DNA of 64,000 nt from Kribbella sp. VKM Ac-2568 (GTDB taxonomy: Bacteria; Actinomycetota; Actinomycetes; Propionibacteriales; Kribbellaceae): positions 496,001-560,000 of the forward strand of contig NZ_SLVF01000006.1 of the NCBI RefSeq assembly GCF_004345365.1, read 5' to 3'. The translations under genes were made by a program, and so were the position numbers. This document shows, one piece after another, positions 1 through 8,934 of this stretch (its first letter is position 1; the number at the start of each line of letters is the position of its first letter). A model generated the notes under the pieces. It was given only the letters and a program-made list of their open reading frames with translations, was not told the DNA's origin and searched no databases.

Positions 1-37
1 TGCGGATGCCGTCCACCAGGTAAGCCGCGCGGGTCAT
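1..37 (-). CDS. 3-oxoadipyl-CoA/acetyl-CoA thiolase, N-terminal fragment (runs off the window)
   Basis: Only the first 12 codons lie inside the window. They read MTRAAYLVDGIR, which matches the conserved start of beta-ketoadipyl-CoA thiolases (PaaJ/PcaF), where AYLVDGIRTP is typical. The ATG at 37-35 overlaps the TGA of the upstream PaaI gene (ATGA), so the two genes are translationally coupled. The thiolase would perform the last step of phenylacetate breakdown, giving succinyl-CoA and acetyl-CoA. The family call rests on very few residues plus the context of PaaI and PaaN. Confidence 0.6.
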   Translation of the reverse strand, partial: MTRAAYLVDGIR

Positions 38-459
38 GACTCCTCCTTGACGATGCTGCCGGACAACTGACGGCTACGGCCGCGGAACTCGGCGATCACG
101 TCGTCGCCGCGCCGCACCGTCACGTCGTAGATCGCGTTCCGCCCGTACGACGTCCGCTCGCGGGCCTCGGCGACCAGCAGGTCGCCGCGCTGGGCGGGAG
201 CGATGAAGACGATGTCGCAGGCCTGGGCGACGGTGACCTGGTTGCGGGAGTTGCAGGCGAAGGCGAACGCGGAGTCGGCCAGGGTGAAGACGAAGCCGCC
301 GTGGGCCATCCCGTGGCCGTTCACCATGTCGTCGCGAACCGGCATCTCCAGTACCGCCGTACCGGTACCGACCGAGACCAGCCGCATCCCCAGGCCCGCG
401 CTGGCGGTGTCGTCCGCCCACATGGCGGCAGCCACCTTCGATGCCAGTTCGTCAGCCAT
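34..459 (-). CDS. paaI: PaaI-type hydroxyphenylacetyl-CoA thioesterase
   Basis: A 141-residue hot-dog-fold thioesterase. The family signature is visible as NGHGMAHGGFVFTLADSAFA: the HGG turn, then the acidic residue in TLAD that acts as catalytic base in PaaI. The length fits PaaI (about 140 residues). The ATG at 459 (MADELASK) is preferred over an upstream in-frame start because the extra N-terminus has no family similarity. The family hydrolyses ring-hydroxylated phenylacetyl-CoA side products and so rescues CoA when the pathway stalls. It is coupled to the thiolase start at 37 and diverges from paaN across a 125-bp shared intergenic region. Confidence 0.85.
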   Translation of the reverse strand: MADELASKVAAAMWADDTASAGLGMRLVSVGTGTAVLEMPVRDDMVNGHGMAHGGFVFTLADSAFAFACNSRNQVTVAQACDIVFIAPAQRGDLLVAEARERTSYGRNAIYDVTVRRGDDVIAEFRGRSRQLSGSIVKEES

Positions 460-584
460 GAGGCCCACCCTAGTGATGACCCAGATATGACACTGTAGTC
501 GCGATATGGACAGAGACTGTAACATCGCCCACGTCGCCCGAAGTCCCTAGGCTGAGTACACCCCGAGATCCAGGAGCGCGCCCG

Positions 585-2270
585 ATGACGTCGACCACCG
601 CAGCCGGCTGGCTGGAGACCCACCGCGAACGACTGGACGGAGCGCTCGAGGCGATCCGCAGCCGCGGCTACTACTCCGCCTACCCCGAGTCCCCGAGCCC
701 GCGCCTGTACGGCGAGACCGCCGCCGCGGACGGGAAGGCCGCCTTCGAGGCGCACCGCGGTACGACGTACCCGGTCGAGACGCCGGGCGCGAACGGCACG
801 GTCACCACCGAGCAGTCGCCGTACGGGGTGCCGCTGGACGTGCAGTACCCGCGCACTACCGAGAGCGGCCTGGACGAGCTCCTCGATGCGGCCCGGAAGG
901 GTATGACGGACTGGCGCAACGCGGGCGTGGATGGCCGCGTCGGCGTCACCCTGGAGATCCTGGACCGGCTGCACAAGCGCATCTTCGAGCTCGCCAACGC
1001 GGTTCAGCACACCAGCGGCCAGGCCTTCGTGATGGCGTTCCAGGCGGGTGGCGCGCACGCGCTCGACCGGGCGCTCGAGGCGATCGCCTACGCGTCCGAG
1101 GAGATGAACCGCTACCCCACCACCGCGGTCTGGGAGAAGCCGGCCAAGGGCGACTCGATCCGGCTCCAGAAGAACTTCACCGTCGTCGGTCGTGGGGTCG
1201 CGCTGGTAATCGGCTGCAACACCTTCCCGACCTGGAACTCCTGGCCCGGCCTGTTCGCCTCGCTCGTCACCGGCAACGCCGTCGTGGTGAAGCCGCACCC
1301 GCTCGCCGTACTGCCGCTGGCCCTGACCGTCGAGGTGTGCCGCGAGGTCCTGGCCGAGGCCGGCTTCGACCCGAACCTGGTGACGCTCGCCGCCGAGCGC
1401 CCGGGCGACGGCCTGGCCAAGCCGCTCGCGCTGCGCCCGGAGGTGAAGATCATCGACTTCACCGGCGGCAGCGAGTTCGGCCAGTGGCTGGAGCAGAACG
1501 CGACCCAGGCCGAGGTGTTCACCGAGAAGGCCGGCGTCAACGCGGTCATCATCGACTCGACCGATTCCTTCAAGGCGCTCTGCAACAACCTCGCCTTCAC
1601 CCTCTCCCTGTACTCCGGCCAGATGTGCACCACCACACAGAACCTCTTCGTCCCGGCGGACGGGATCGAGACGGACGAGGGCCACAAGTCCTTCGACGAG
1701 GTCGGCGCCGGGATCGCGAGCTCGATCGGCAAGCTGCTCGGCGACGACGCCCGGGCGGTCGAACTGCTCGGCGGCATCGTCAACCCGGGCGTGATCACCC
1801 GCCTCGAGCTCGCCCCGGAGTACGGCGACGTGGTGCTGGAGTCGCGTGCGATCAAGCACCCGGCGTACGAGGACGCGGTGGTCCGCACCCCGCTGCTGGT
1901 CGCCATCGACGCCAAGGACGAGGAGGTCTACGGCCAGGAGTGCTTCGGCCCGGTCTCGTTCCTGGTCCGCACGGCCGGTACAGCGGAGTCGATCGACCTG
2001 TTCCGTCAGACGGTGGACGAGGGTGGTGCGATGACGGCCGGGGTCTACTCGACCGACGAGCAGACCCTGGAGCGGGTCCGGGACGCGGCGCTCGACGTCG
2101 GTGTCGCGCTGTCGGAGAACCTGACCGGCCAGGTCTTCGTGAACCAGTCGGCCGCCTTCAGCGACTTCCACGGCACTGGCGCCAACCCGGCCGCGAACGC
2201 CACCTACACCGACGGCGCATACGTGGCCAGCCGCTTCCGGGTGATCCAGTCGCGTCGCCACGTTGCGTGA
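585..2270 (+). CDS. paaN: Phenylacetic acid degradation protein PaaN (aldehyde dehydrogenase domain)
   Basis: A 561-residue ALDH-superfamily protein of the PaaN type. The catalytic cysteine is Cys348 in GQMCTTTQ and the general-base glutamate Glu314 in FTEKAGVN; a cofactor-binding segment VVGRGVALVIGCNTFPTWNS precedes them. Unlike E. coli PaaZ there is no C-terminal MaoC-type hydratase, so only the oxidation step of the ring-opened CoA aldehyde is expected here. The start ATG at 585 follows a GGAG at about 571-574. It is transcribed away from paaI, consistent with a phenylacetate cluster that continues to the left of the window. Confidence 0.88.
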   Translation: MTSTTAAGWLETHRERLDGALEAIRSRGYYSAYPESPSPRLYGETAAADGKAAFEAHRGTTYPVETPGANGTVTTEQSPYGVPLDVQYPRTTESGLDELLDAARKGMTDWRNAGVDGRVGVTLEILDRLHKRIFELANAVQHTSGQAFVMAFQAGGAHALDRALEAIAYASEEMNRYPTTAVWEKPAKGDSIRLQKNFTVVGRGVALVIGCNTFPTWNSWPGLFASLVTGNAVVVKPHPLAVLPLALTVEVCREVLAEAGFDPNLVTLAAERPGDGLAKPLALRPEVKIIDFTGGSEFGQWLEQNATQAEVFTEKAGVNAVIIDSTDSFKALCNNLAFTLSLYSGQMCTTTQNLFVPADGIETDEGHKSFDEVGAGIASSIGKLLGDDARAVELLGGIVNPGVITRLELAPEYGDVVLESRAIKHPAYEDAVVRTPLLVAIDAKDEEVYGQECFGPVSFLVRTAGTAESIDLFRQTVDEGGAMTAGVYSTDEQTLERVRDAALDVGVALSENLTGQVFVNQSAAFSDFHGTGANPAANATYTDGAYVASRFRVIQSRRHVA

Positions 2271-2379
2271 CTGTCGCGCGGACTCGCGGGGTTGAAGTTG
2301 CTGGCTGCCCGTCGGTGAGCGGAGTCTGTCCGGGAGGTAGGGATCACTGCCTCTTCTGCCAACCCTGCAGGGAGCAACC

Positions 2380-3750
2380 GTGGCACAGACGTTGACCGAG
2401 GTTCTCGCGTACTACGACAGCTGGCTGGCGTTCAACCAGCGGTATCAGCGGATCCCCGGGGTCCAGGCCGCATTGTTCGCCGATGACGGGATCGCCTACT
2501 CCTCGGCGTACGGGCTGGCCGACGTCGAGCAGGGGGTCGCGCTGACCGAGCAGCACCTGTTCCGGATCGCCTCGCACTCCAAGACGTTCACCGCGACGGC
2601 CGTGCTGCAACTCGTCGAGCAGGGCAAGGTCCGGCTCGACGACAAGGCCGGCACGCACGTCACCGAGATCGTCGGGACGCCGGTGGGCGAGCGGACCGTG
2701 CGGGATCTGCTCAGCCACGCCGGCGGAGTCACCCGGGACAGCCCGGAGGCCGACTTCTGGCAGCTCGCGACCAGCTTCCCGGACCGGGGGCACCTGCTCG
2801 ACGTACTGTTGCAGCCGGACTCCGCGGTGATCCCGGAGAACGACCGCTTCAAATACTCGAACATCGGCTACGGCCTGCTCGGCCTCATCATCGAGGCGGC
2901 CACCGGTACGTCGTACAACGCCTACGTGCAGAAGGAGATCGTCGACAAGCTCGGGCTGACCGCGCTCGGTCCGGAGCTCGACCCGAACCGGAGCGCGGAG
3001 TACGCCGCCGGGTACAGCTCCTTCGCCTACTCCACCGAGCGGGTGCCGATCGAGCACGTGGACACCCGAGCGCTCGCCGCGGCGACCGGCTTCTACGGCA
3101 ACGCGCGCGATCTCGTCACCTACTTCTCTGCGCATCTGTCCGCCGACGGGCGGTTGCTGACGGATGCGTCGAAGCGGCAGATGCAGCACCCGCTGTGGAA
3201 GACCGGCGAGGAGGACGGGCCGCGGTACGGGCTCGGGCTGCAGCTGTCGAAGGTCGGCAAGCGGGAGGTGTTCGGGCACGGTGGCGGCTACCCGGGTCAC
3301 ATCACCCGGTCCCTGGTCGACGGCGAGCGGCGGATCGCGGTGTCGGTGCTGACGAACGCGATCGACGGTCCGGCGGCCCAGCTCGCCGAGGCGGTGCTCA
3401 AGCTGGTCGACCTGGCCGAGTCGGAGGATCGTGGCGAGGCTGCCGACCTGGCCCGCTTCACCGGCCGCTACGCGAACCTGTGGAGCGTGAGCGACATCGC
3501 CCTGCTCGGCGGTCGCCTCTACGTGATCGACCCGACCTCGCCGGACCCGGCCGCGGAGCCGACGACGCTGGAGGCCGATGGCGACACCCTGCGCGTCACG
3601 GGCGGCAACGGCTACGGCTCGTACGGCGAGTCGTACCGGTTCACCTTCGACGCTGACGGGAAGGTCGAGTCGGTGCGCGGCTCGAGCGGTCTGATCAGCC
3701 ACCCGCTCGACACCTTCACCCTGCCGGCACGGGTGACGGTCCAGAAGTGA
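2380..3750 (+). CDS. Serine hydrolase, beta-lactamase/class C-like
   Basis: A 456-residue protein of the beta-lactamase/penicillin-binding-protein fold. The triad is complete: S65-H-S-K68 (SxxK), Y159-S-N161 (YxN), and H300-GGG as the KTG equivalent. The C-terminal 100 residues after about 350 look like the beta-barrel extension common in class C-related esterases. No signal peptide is apparent, so it is probably cytoplasmic. The GTG start follows AGGGA seven bases upstream. Substrate is unknown; esterase or D-amino-acid amidase are as likely as peptidase. Neighbours give no clue. Confidence 0.82.
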   Translation: MAQTLTEVLAYYDSWLAFNQRYQRIPGVQAALFADDGIAYSSAYGLADVEQGVALTEQHLFRIASHSKTFTATAVLQLVEQGKVRLDDKAGTHVTEIVGTPVGERTVRDLLSHAGGVTRDSPEADFWQLATSFPDRGHLLDVLLQPDSAVIPENDRFKYSNIGYGLLGLIIEAATGTSYNAYVQKEIVDKLGLTALGPELDPNRSAEYAAGYSSFAYSTERVPIEHVDTRALAAATGFYGNARDLVTYFSAHLSADGRLLTDASKRQMQHPLWKTGEEDGPRYGLGLQLSKVGKREVFGHGGGYPGHITRSLVDGERRIAVSVLTNAIDGPAAQLAEAVLKLVDLAESEDRGEAADLARFTGRYANLWSVSDIALLGGRLYVIDPTSPDPAAEPTTLEADGDTLRVTGGNGYGSYGESYRFTFDADGKVESVRGSSGLISHPLDTFTLPARVTVQK

Positions 3751-3765
3751 TTGCCTGAGGCACCT

Positions 3766-3794
3766 GTCCCGGCCCCGCCCCACGGGGCCGGGAC
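3766..3794. terminator. Hairpin terminator after the serine hydrolase
   Basis: A 12-bp perfect stem (3766-3777 with 3783-3794) and a 5-nt loop, 15 bases after the stop of the serine hydrolase and followed by GAATTT. It lacks a long T tract, as is common in high-GC actinobacteria. Confidence 0.6.
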
Positions 3795-3825
3795 GAATTT
3801 CCCGGGGCGGCGTAGCGTTCGGGGC

Positions 3826-4344
3826 ATGACCATCCATGGTGAGCATCCGTTCCTGCCGCCGGAGTCGGAGCGCAGCCCGGTCCGCCGGCTCCGCGGCCGG
3901 CTGCCGTCCCCGGTCAGCCTCTGGACCACCGCGTACGACGGGAAGCGGGCCGGGCTGACGGTGTCGTCGATGCTGGTGGCCGATGGTGATCCCGGTTTCG
4001 TGATCGGGCTGATCGACCCGGACTCGGACCTGTGGGAAATGTTGCAGGCGGCAAGGACCGCGGTGGTCAGCCTGCTCGGTGCGCCGCATCAACAACTCGC
4101 GGACGCCTTCGGGTACGTCGCGCCGGCGCCGGGTGGTCCGTTCCGGATGATCGAGTGGGACGACACCGAGTGGGGTCCGGCGCCCGTCGGGGTCAGCACC
4201 TGGGCCGGCTGCCGGCTGGTTGACGCGGATCCTCTGCAGGTCGGCTGGGCCCTGCAGGTCCAGTTGGAGATCGCCCACGTGGAACTGGCTCCCGAGGAGC
4301 TTTCGCCCCTCGTCCACCGCCGCGGCCGCTACACAGCTCTCTGA
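3826..4344 (+). CDS. Flavin-reductase-like FMN-binding protein
   Basis: A 172-residue protein resembling flavin reductase-like split-barrel proteins: the segment RLPSPVSLWTTAYDGKRAGL, then TVSSMLVADGDPGFVIGLID, matches the FMN-binding start of the family (vSlvTT, G.T.SS). The ATG at 3826 is chosen because it begins the family-like region; the longer upstream reading would pass through the 3766-3794 hairpin. It probably binds FMN or acts as a small oxidoreductase. It is followed 67 bp later by an alcohol dehydrogenase on the same strand, but no shared pathway is evident. Confidence 0.7.
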   Translation: MTIHGEHPFLPPESERSPVRRLRGRLPSPVSLWTTAYDGKRAGLTVSSMLVADGDPGFVIGLIDPDSDLWEMLQAARTAVVSLLGAPHQQLADAFGYVAPAPGGPFRMIEWDDTEWGPAPVGVSTWAGCRLVDADPLQVGWALQVQLEIAHVELAPEELSPLVHRRGRYTAL

Positions 4345-4411
4345 CCGCGGGCCGGCTGAGTGTGGAGGACCCTCCGGTTCGCTCGGAGATCCTCGTGCTT
4401 AGGGTGAGCCC

Positions 4412-5443
4412 ATGCGAGCCACGACGATCCACGCTCCGTTCGACGTCCGGCTGAGCGAGGTCCCCGACCCGGTGATCAGCAAGCCCACCGATGCGATCGT
4501 CAAGATCGTCGCGGGCTGCATCTGCGGCTCGGACCTCTGGCCGTACCGCGGCGAGAACAAGATCACCCCGGGCAGCCGGATCGGCCACGAGTACGTGGGA
4601 GTCGTGCAGGAGATCGGCTCGGACGTGCGGACGGTCAAGCCGGGCGACTTCGTTGTCACCCCGTTCGTCGCGAGCGATGGCACCTGCCCGAACTGCCTGG
4701 CCGGACTGCAGTCGGTCTGCCAGAACATCGTCGGCATAGGCAGTAACGGGGCGGATGGCGGCCAGGGCGAGTACGCGAAGGTCCCGTGGGCCGACGGAAC
4801 GCTCGTCGCCACGCCCGCAGTACCGGACGACTCGCTGGTTCCCTCGCTGCTCACGTTGTCGGACGTGATGGGCACCGGCTGGCATGCCGCCCGGGCTGCG
4901 CGAGTGAAGCCCGGCGACACCGTCGTGGTGGTCGGCGACGGCGCGGTCGGACTGTGCGGTGTGCTGGCTGCTTCGCGGATGGGCGCCGAGCGAGTGGTCG
5001 CGCTGTCGCGACACGAACCGCGGCAGAAGATTGCGCGCGAGTTCGGTGCCACGCAAATCATTGCCGAACGGGGTGACGAGGCAACGACCGCGGTGATGGA
5101 ACTGACCGACGGCGTTGGCGCGGACGCAGTACTGGAGTGTGTCGGGACGAACCAGTCGTTCGAGACCGCCTTCGCGGTGGCCCGGCCCGGAGCGACCGTC
5201 GGTTTCGTCGGAGTGCCGCACGGCGTCGAGGTGCCGATCGGCCGGATGTTCAGCCGGAACGTCGGTCTGGCCGGTGGCGTCGCCCCGGCGCGGGCTTACC
5301 TCCCGGACCTGATGGCGGACGTACTCTCAGGTGAGATCAACCCCGGGCTCGTCTTCGATCTGGAGTTGCCGTTGGACCAGGTGGCGGAGGGCTACAAGGC
5401 CATGCACGAGCGGCGCGCGATCAAGGTACTGCTGCGTCCGTAG
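4412..5443 (+). CDS. Zinc-dependent alcohol dehydrogenase family protein
   Basis: A 343-residue medium-chain dehydrogenase. The catalytic zinc site is Cys38 (GCICGSDLW) with the GHE motif at 58-60. The structural lobe has C92-x2-C95-x2-G-x4-C103, the three-cysteine variant rather than four. The NAD(P)-binding Rossmann motif is VVVVGDGAVGLCG. The final segment EGYKAMHERRAIKVLLRP is typical of the family. The ATG at 4412 is the only reasonable start. Substrate is not deducible; related proteins oxidise small alcohols or aldehydes. Confidence 0.85.
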   Translation: MRATTIHAPFDVRLSEVPDPVISKPTDAIVKIVAGCICGSDLWPYRGENKITPGSRIGHEYVGVVQEIGSDVRTVKPGDFVVTPFVASDGTCPNCLAGLQSVCQNIVGIGSNGADGGQGEYAKVPWADGTLVATPAVPDDSLVPSLLTLSDVMGTGWHAARAARVKPGDTVVVVGDGAVGLCGVLAASRMGAERVVALSRHEPRQKIAREFGATQIIAERGDEATTAVMELTDGVGADAVLECVGTNQSFETAFAVARPGATVGFVGVPHGVEVPIGRMFSRNVGLAGGVAPARAYLPDLMADVLSGEINPGLVFDLELPLDQVAEGYKAMHERRAIKVLLRP

Positions 5444-5651
5444 GTCGCGGTGGCCTCGTCGGACCAGTAGGTCAAGAGGCCTGCGGCGGCAGTATGTGTG
5501 CGCTCTCATACCAGATGTGCGCAAGGGATCACGTCTGCGCAACGCGCCTGCGCGGAGCGTTGACACCTGACCGGCCTCGTGCCCACAGTTGGGCCGTCAA
5601 GGGGGCATTCGTTGTCAGACAGCTCCATGAGCTGATCGGAGAGTGAACAAG

Positions 5652-6929
5652 ATGCGTGGTGGTTGGAGCAGGACCTTCGCGGTGGTGGGTGCCGTGGGTC
5701 TTCTCGCGGTCAGTGCCTGCGGAAACAGCGATGACAACAGCAGCGGGGACTCGGCTGCCAGCAAGGACGTCACCGTTTTCACCTGGTGGGCCGACGGTGG
5801 CGAGAAGGCCGGCCTGGACGGACTCGTCTCGGTCTTCGGCACCGAGTGCAAGGACTTCAAGTTCGTCAACTCCGCCGTCGCCGGTGGCGCCGGCTCGAAC
5901 GCCAAGCAGGTGCTGGCGAACGACCTCGCCGCGGGCAAGCCGCCGGCGACGTTCCAGGCGCACGCCGGCGCCGAGCTGGGCGACTACATCAAAGCGGGTC
6001 AGGTCGACGACGTCAGCGGTCTCTACAAGGAGTTCGGTCTGGACAAGGCCTTCCCGCAGAGCCTGATCGACAACCTGACCGTCGACGGCAAGATCTACTC
6101 GATCCCGGCCAACGTGCACCGCGCGAACGTGGTGTGGGCCAACCCGGCCGTGCTGAAGAAGGCGAACATCGACGGCGCCACCGCACCGGCGAACGTGGAC
6201 GCGTGGATCGCGGACATGGACAAGCTGAAGGCCGCCGGCGTGAAGGCGCCGCTGGCCATCTCCAAGGGCTTCGCCCAGGAGATGCTGGTCGAGGCGGTGC
6301 TGCTGGCCGAGCTCGGGCCGGACAAGTTCATCGGTCTGTGGAAGGGCGAGACCGACTGGGCCGGCTCCGACGTGACGGCCGCGCTGGACAAGTACAAGAA
6401 GCTGCTGTCCTACACCAACGCCGACCGCGAGGCGATCGACTGGCCGGACGCGCTGCAGTACGTGAACAAGGGTCAGGCCGGCTACACGCTGATGGGTGAC
6501 TGGGTCGCCGCGCAGCAGCTGGCCGACAAGATCCCGGACACGGCCTACACCTACTGGCCGGCTCCGGGTACGGCGGGCAACTTCCAGTACCTGGCGGACT
6601 CCTTCACGCTGCCGACCAACGGGCAGGACCCGGATGGCGCGAAGTGCTGGCTGAAGGTCACCGGCTCGGCCGAGGGCCAGAAGGCGTTCAACACCAAGAA
6701 GGGCTCGATCCCGGCCCGCTCGGACGCGGTCCCGGCGGACTACCCGAAGTACCAGCAGACGGCGATGGCCGACTGGAAGAAGGACAAGATCGTTCCGTCC
6801 TGCGCGCACGGCGCCGCCTGCACGCTCGGCCAGAACAACGACATCCTGTCCGCGATCAGCCAGTTCAGCGGTAGCCAGAACGTAGCCCAACTGCAGACGG
6901 CGTTCGCCAATGCGATGAAGACGAGCTGA
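5652..6929 (+). CDS. Sugar ABC transporter substrate-binding lipoprotein
   Basis: A 425-residue extracellular binding protein of the family 1 (maltose-type) group. The signal sequence ends in a lipobox with lipidated Cys23 (LLAVSAC). The mature protein begins with an acidic/serine linker, then VTVFTWWADGGEKAGLDG, the usual first strand. The ATG at 5652 is preferred to the GTG at 5643 because GGAGAG at 5638-5643 lies 8 bases before the ATG but overlaps the GTG. It is the first gene of a three-gene importer with the permeases at 6973 and 7872. The sugar is unknown. Confidence 0.88.
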   Translation: MRGGWSRTFAVVGAVGLLAVSACGNSDDNSSGDSAASKDVTVFTWWADGGEKAGLDGLVSVFGTECKDFKFVNSAVAGGAGSNAKQVLANDLAAGKPPATFQAHAGAELGDYIKAGQVDDVSGLYKEFGLDKAFPQSLIDNLTVDGKIYSIPANVHRANVVWANPAVLKKANIDGATAPANVDAWIADMDKLKAAGVKAPLAISKGFAQEMLVEAVLLAELGPDKFIGLWKGETDWAGSDVTAALDKYKKLLSYTNADREAIDWPDALQYVNKGQAGYTLMGDWVAAQQLADKIPDTAYTYWPAPGTAGNFQYLADSFTLPTNGQDPDGAKCWLKVTGSAEGQKAFNTKKGSIPARSDAVPADYPKYQQTAMADWKKDKIVPSCAHGAACTLGQNNDILSAISQFSGSQNVAQLQTAFANAMKTS

Positions 6930-6972
6930 TGCCGGCCGAGTTGCGGACAAGCGTCGGTTTGGAGGACTGAGC

Positions 6973-7875
6973 ATGCACGGAAGAATCCGCACCTGGGGCC
7001 CGGGCGCACTGGTGCTGCTGCCGACGGTGCTGCTGCTCGGGTACTTCGTCTATGGGCTGATCGCCTGGACGTTCAACACCTCGCTGACCGACCGGCACAC
7101 GGCCCGCAGGGGCGGCCCGGTCGACTACGTCGGGTTCGAGAACTACGCGAACCTGTTCGGCGAGGAGCGGTTCCTCAACTCGCTGAAGAACCTCGGCGTG
7201 CTCACGGTGTCGTTCATCGTGGGCACGCTGATCTTCGGCGTGATTTGGGCGTTGCTGCTGGAGAAGGGGGTCACCGGGGAAGGCGTGTTCCGGTCGGTCT
7301 TCCTGTTCCCGATGGCGATCTCGATGATCGCCTCCGGGGTGGTCTGGGGCTGGTTGCTGAACCCGTCCCAGGGTGACGACGCGCGCGGCCTGAACCGGCT
7401 GTTCTCGATCCTCCAGCTCAATTTCCTGGAGAACCCCTGGTGGACCGCGGGCAGTAGATGGACGACGATGATGGCCATCGCGCTACCCGCGGTCTGGCAG
7501 CTGTCGGGCTACATCATGGCGCTGTTCCTGGCCGGGTTCCGGGGCATCCCGCCGGAGCTACGGGAGGCGGCCCGGGTCGACGGTGCGAGCGAGTTCAAGC
7601 TGTACCGGCACGTGCTGTTCCCGCAGCTGTCGCCGATCGCCCTGTCGGCCCTGATCATCCTCGGCCACATGTCGCTGAAGCTGTTCGACCTGATCTACGC
7701 GATCACCGGGCCGAACCAGTTCCGCACCGAGGTGCCGTCGATCTACATGTGGAACACCTTGCTCCGCGGTGACATGGCCAAGGCGGCCGCGATCGCGATC
7801 GTGCTGCTCGCGGTGGTCGCCGTACTCGTCATCCCGTACGTCGCGTACACCGTCCGGCAGGAGAGTGAAGAATGA
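6973..7875 (+). CDS. Sugar ABC transporter permease (MalF type)
   Basis: A 300-residue membrane protein with about six hydrophobic segments. The EAA loop that docks the ATPase is ELREAARVDGASEFKLYRHV, followed by LFPQLSP. It lies 43 bp after the binding protein and overlaps the second permease by 4 bp (ATGA), so the operon order is binding protein, MalF-like, MalG-like. No ATP-binding gene is adjacent, as for many actinobacterial sugar importers that share one MsiK-type ATPase. Confidence 0.9.
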   Translation: MHGRIRTWGPGALVLLPTVLLLGYFVYGLIAWTFNTSLTDRHTARRGGPVDYVGFENYANLFGEERFLNSLKNLGVLTVSFIVGTLIFGVIWALLLEKGVTGEGVFRSVFLFPMAISMIASGVVWGWLLNPSQGDDARGLNRLFSILQLNFLENPWWTAGSRWTTMMAIALPAVWQLSGYIMALFLAGFRGIPPELREAARVDGASEFKLYRHVLFPQLSPIALSALIILGHMSLKLFDLIYAITGPNQFRTEVPSIYMWNTLLRGDMAKAAAIAIVLLAVVAVLVIPYVAYTVRQESEE

Positions 7876-8771
7876 CCGCCGTAGAGGCTGCGACCGGCCA
7901 GGCCGCCGCGGCGATCCGCCGGAAGCCGCAGCGTGGGGTCATCTCCGACGGCTCGACCCGTCGCAGCCGGACGGTCCGCTACCTCCTGCTGCTGCTCTTC
8001 CTGCTGTTCATCCTGACCCCGGTGTACGTCGTGGTGATCGGCAGCTTCAAGACGTCCAGCGACACCACCGCCGCCGCGCAGTGGTCGTTGCCGGAGACCT
8101 GGACGCTGGAACCGTGGCGCAAGGCCTGGGACGTGCTGCAGCCCTACATGGTCCGCTCGCTGTCGCTGGCGATCCCGGCCGCGATCATCTCGTCGCTGAT
8201 CGGGTCCGCGAACGGCTTCGTGCTGGCCCGCTGGCGGTTCCCCGGGGCGAACCTGGTGTTCGCCCTCATTTTGTTCGGCATGTTCATCCCGTACCAGGCG
8301 GTGATGCTGCCGCTGCGGACCACGTTCCAGGAGCTGGACGTGACCCGGGGCGTGCCGACCCTGATCATCGCGCACGTCATCTACGGCATCCCGATCTGCA
8401 CGCTGATCTTCCGGAACTACTACGCCACCATCGTGCCGAACGAGATCATCGAGTCGGCCCGGGTGGACGGGGCCGGCCTGATCCAGACGTACCTGCGGAT
8501 CATCCTGCCGATCTCCATCTCGGGCTTCGTGGTGACGCTGATCTGGCAGTTCACCTCGGTCTGGAACGACTTCCTGTTCGCGCTGTTCCTGACCCAGCAG
8601 AACAACGGTCCGGTCACGCTGGGCCTCGCGGCGCTGGCCGGCGGGCAGAAGGTCGACTACGCGGCCAGCATGGCGGGAGCCCTGATCACCTCGATCCCGA
8701 CCCTGCTCGTCTACATCGTGCTGGGCCGCTGGTTCATCGGCGGCCTGATGGCAGGCGCCCTGAAGGGCTGA
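7872..8771 (+). CDS. Sugar ABC transporter permease (MalG type)
   Basis: A 299-residue inner-membrane protein starting with a charged cytoplasmic N-terminus, then a first transmembrane segment (YLLLLLFLLFILTPVYVVVI). The EAA loop is EIIESARVDGAGLIQTYLRI, and the end RWFIGGLMAGALKG is the classic MalG-family terminus. It overlaps the preceding permease by ATGA. A strong terminator follows at 8802, closing the operon. Confidence 0.92.
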   Translation: MTAVEAATGQAAAAIRRKPQRGVISDGSTRRSRTVRYLLLLLFLLFILTPVYVVVIGSFKTSSDTTAAAQWSLPETWTLEPWRKAWDVLQPYMVRSLSLAIPAAIISSLIGSANGFVLARWRFPGANLVFALILFGMFIPYQAVMLPLRTTFQELDVTRGVPTLIIAHVIYGIPICTLIFRNYYATIVPNEIIESARVDGAGLIQTYLRIILPISISGFVVTLIWQFTSVWNDFLFALFLTQQNNGPVTLGLAALAGGQKVDYAASMAGALITSIPTLLVYIVLGRWFIGGLMAGALKG

Positions 8772-8801
8772 TCTCGGGGTCCTGCCCATGTACTGCGGCC
8801 T

Positions 8802-8844
8802 GCGGCCCGTGGAACCGGTACCTCGTACCGGACCCACGGGCCGC
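8802..8844 (+). terminator. Strong two-part hairpin terminator of the ABC operon
   Basis: An 11-bp perfect outer stem (8802-8812 with 8834-8844) encloses a 7-bp inner stem (8815-8821 with 8825-8831) and a 3-nt loop. It stands 31 bases past the stop of the MalG-type permease and is followed by GGGCTTTCG. Confidence 0.8.
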
Positions 8845-8934
8845 GGGCTTTCGCCACGGCGTGTCGACTCGGTCATCCACAGGACGCGCGCACCGCCCTG
8901 CGGCAGGTGCCCGGTCGGCGGTAATCTCGCCAGA

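Noticed and set aside
321..2261. Long open frame (646 residues) antisense to paaN
   Set aside because: Arg/Gly/Val-rich low-information translation, typical shadow of a GC-rich gene; no ribosome site or family match.
5515..5600. TTGACA at 5560 and TGCGCAA repeats upstream of the first sugar importer
   Set aside because: No convincing -10 at proper spacing and the repeats are short; not listed as a promoter or operator.
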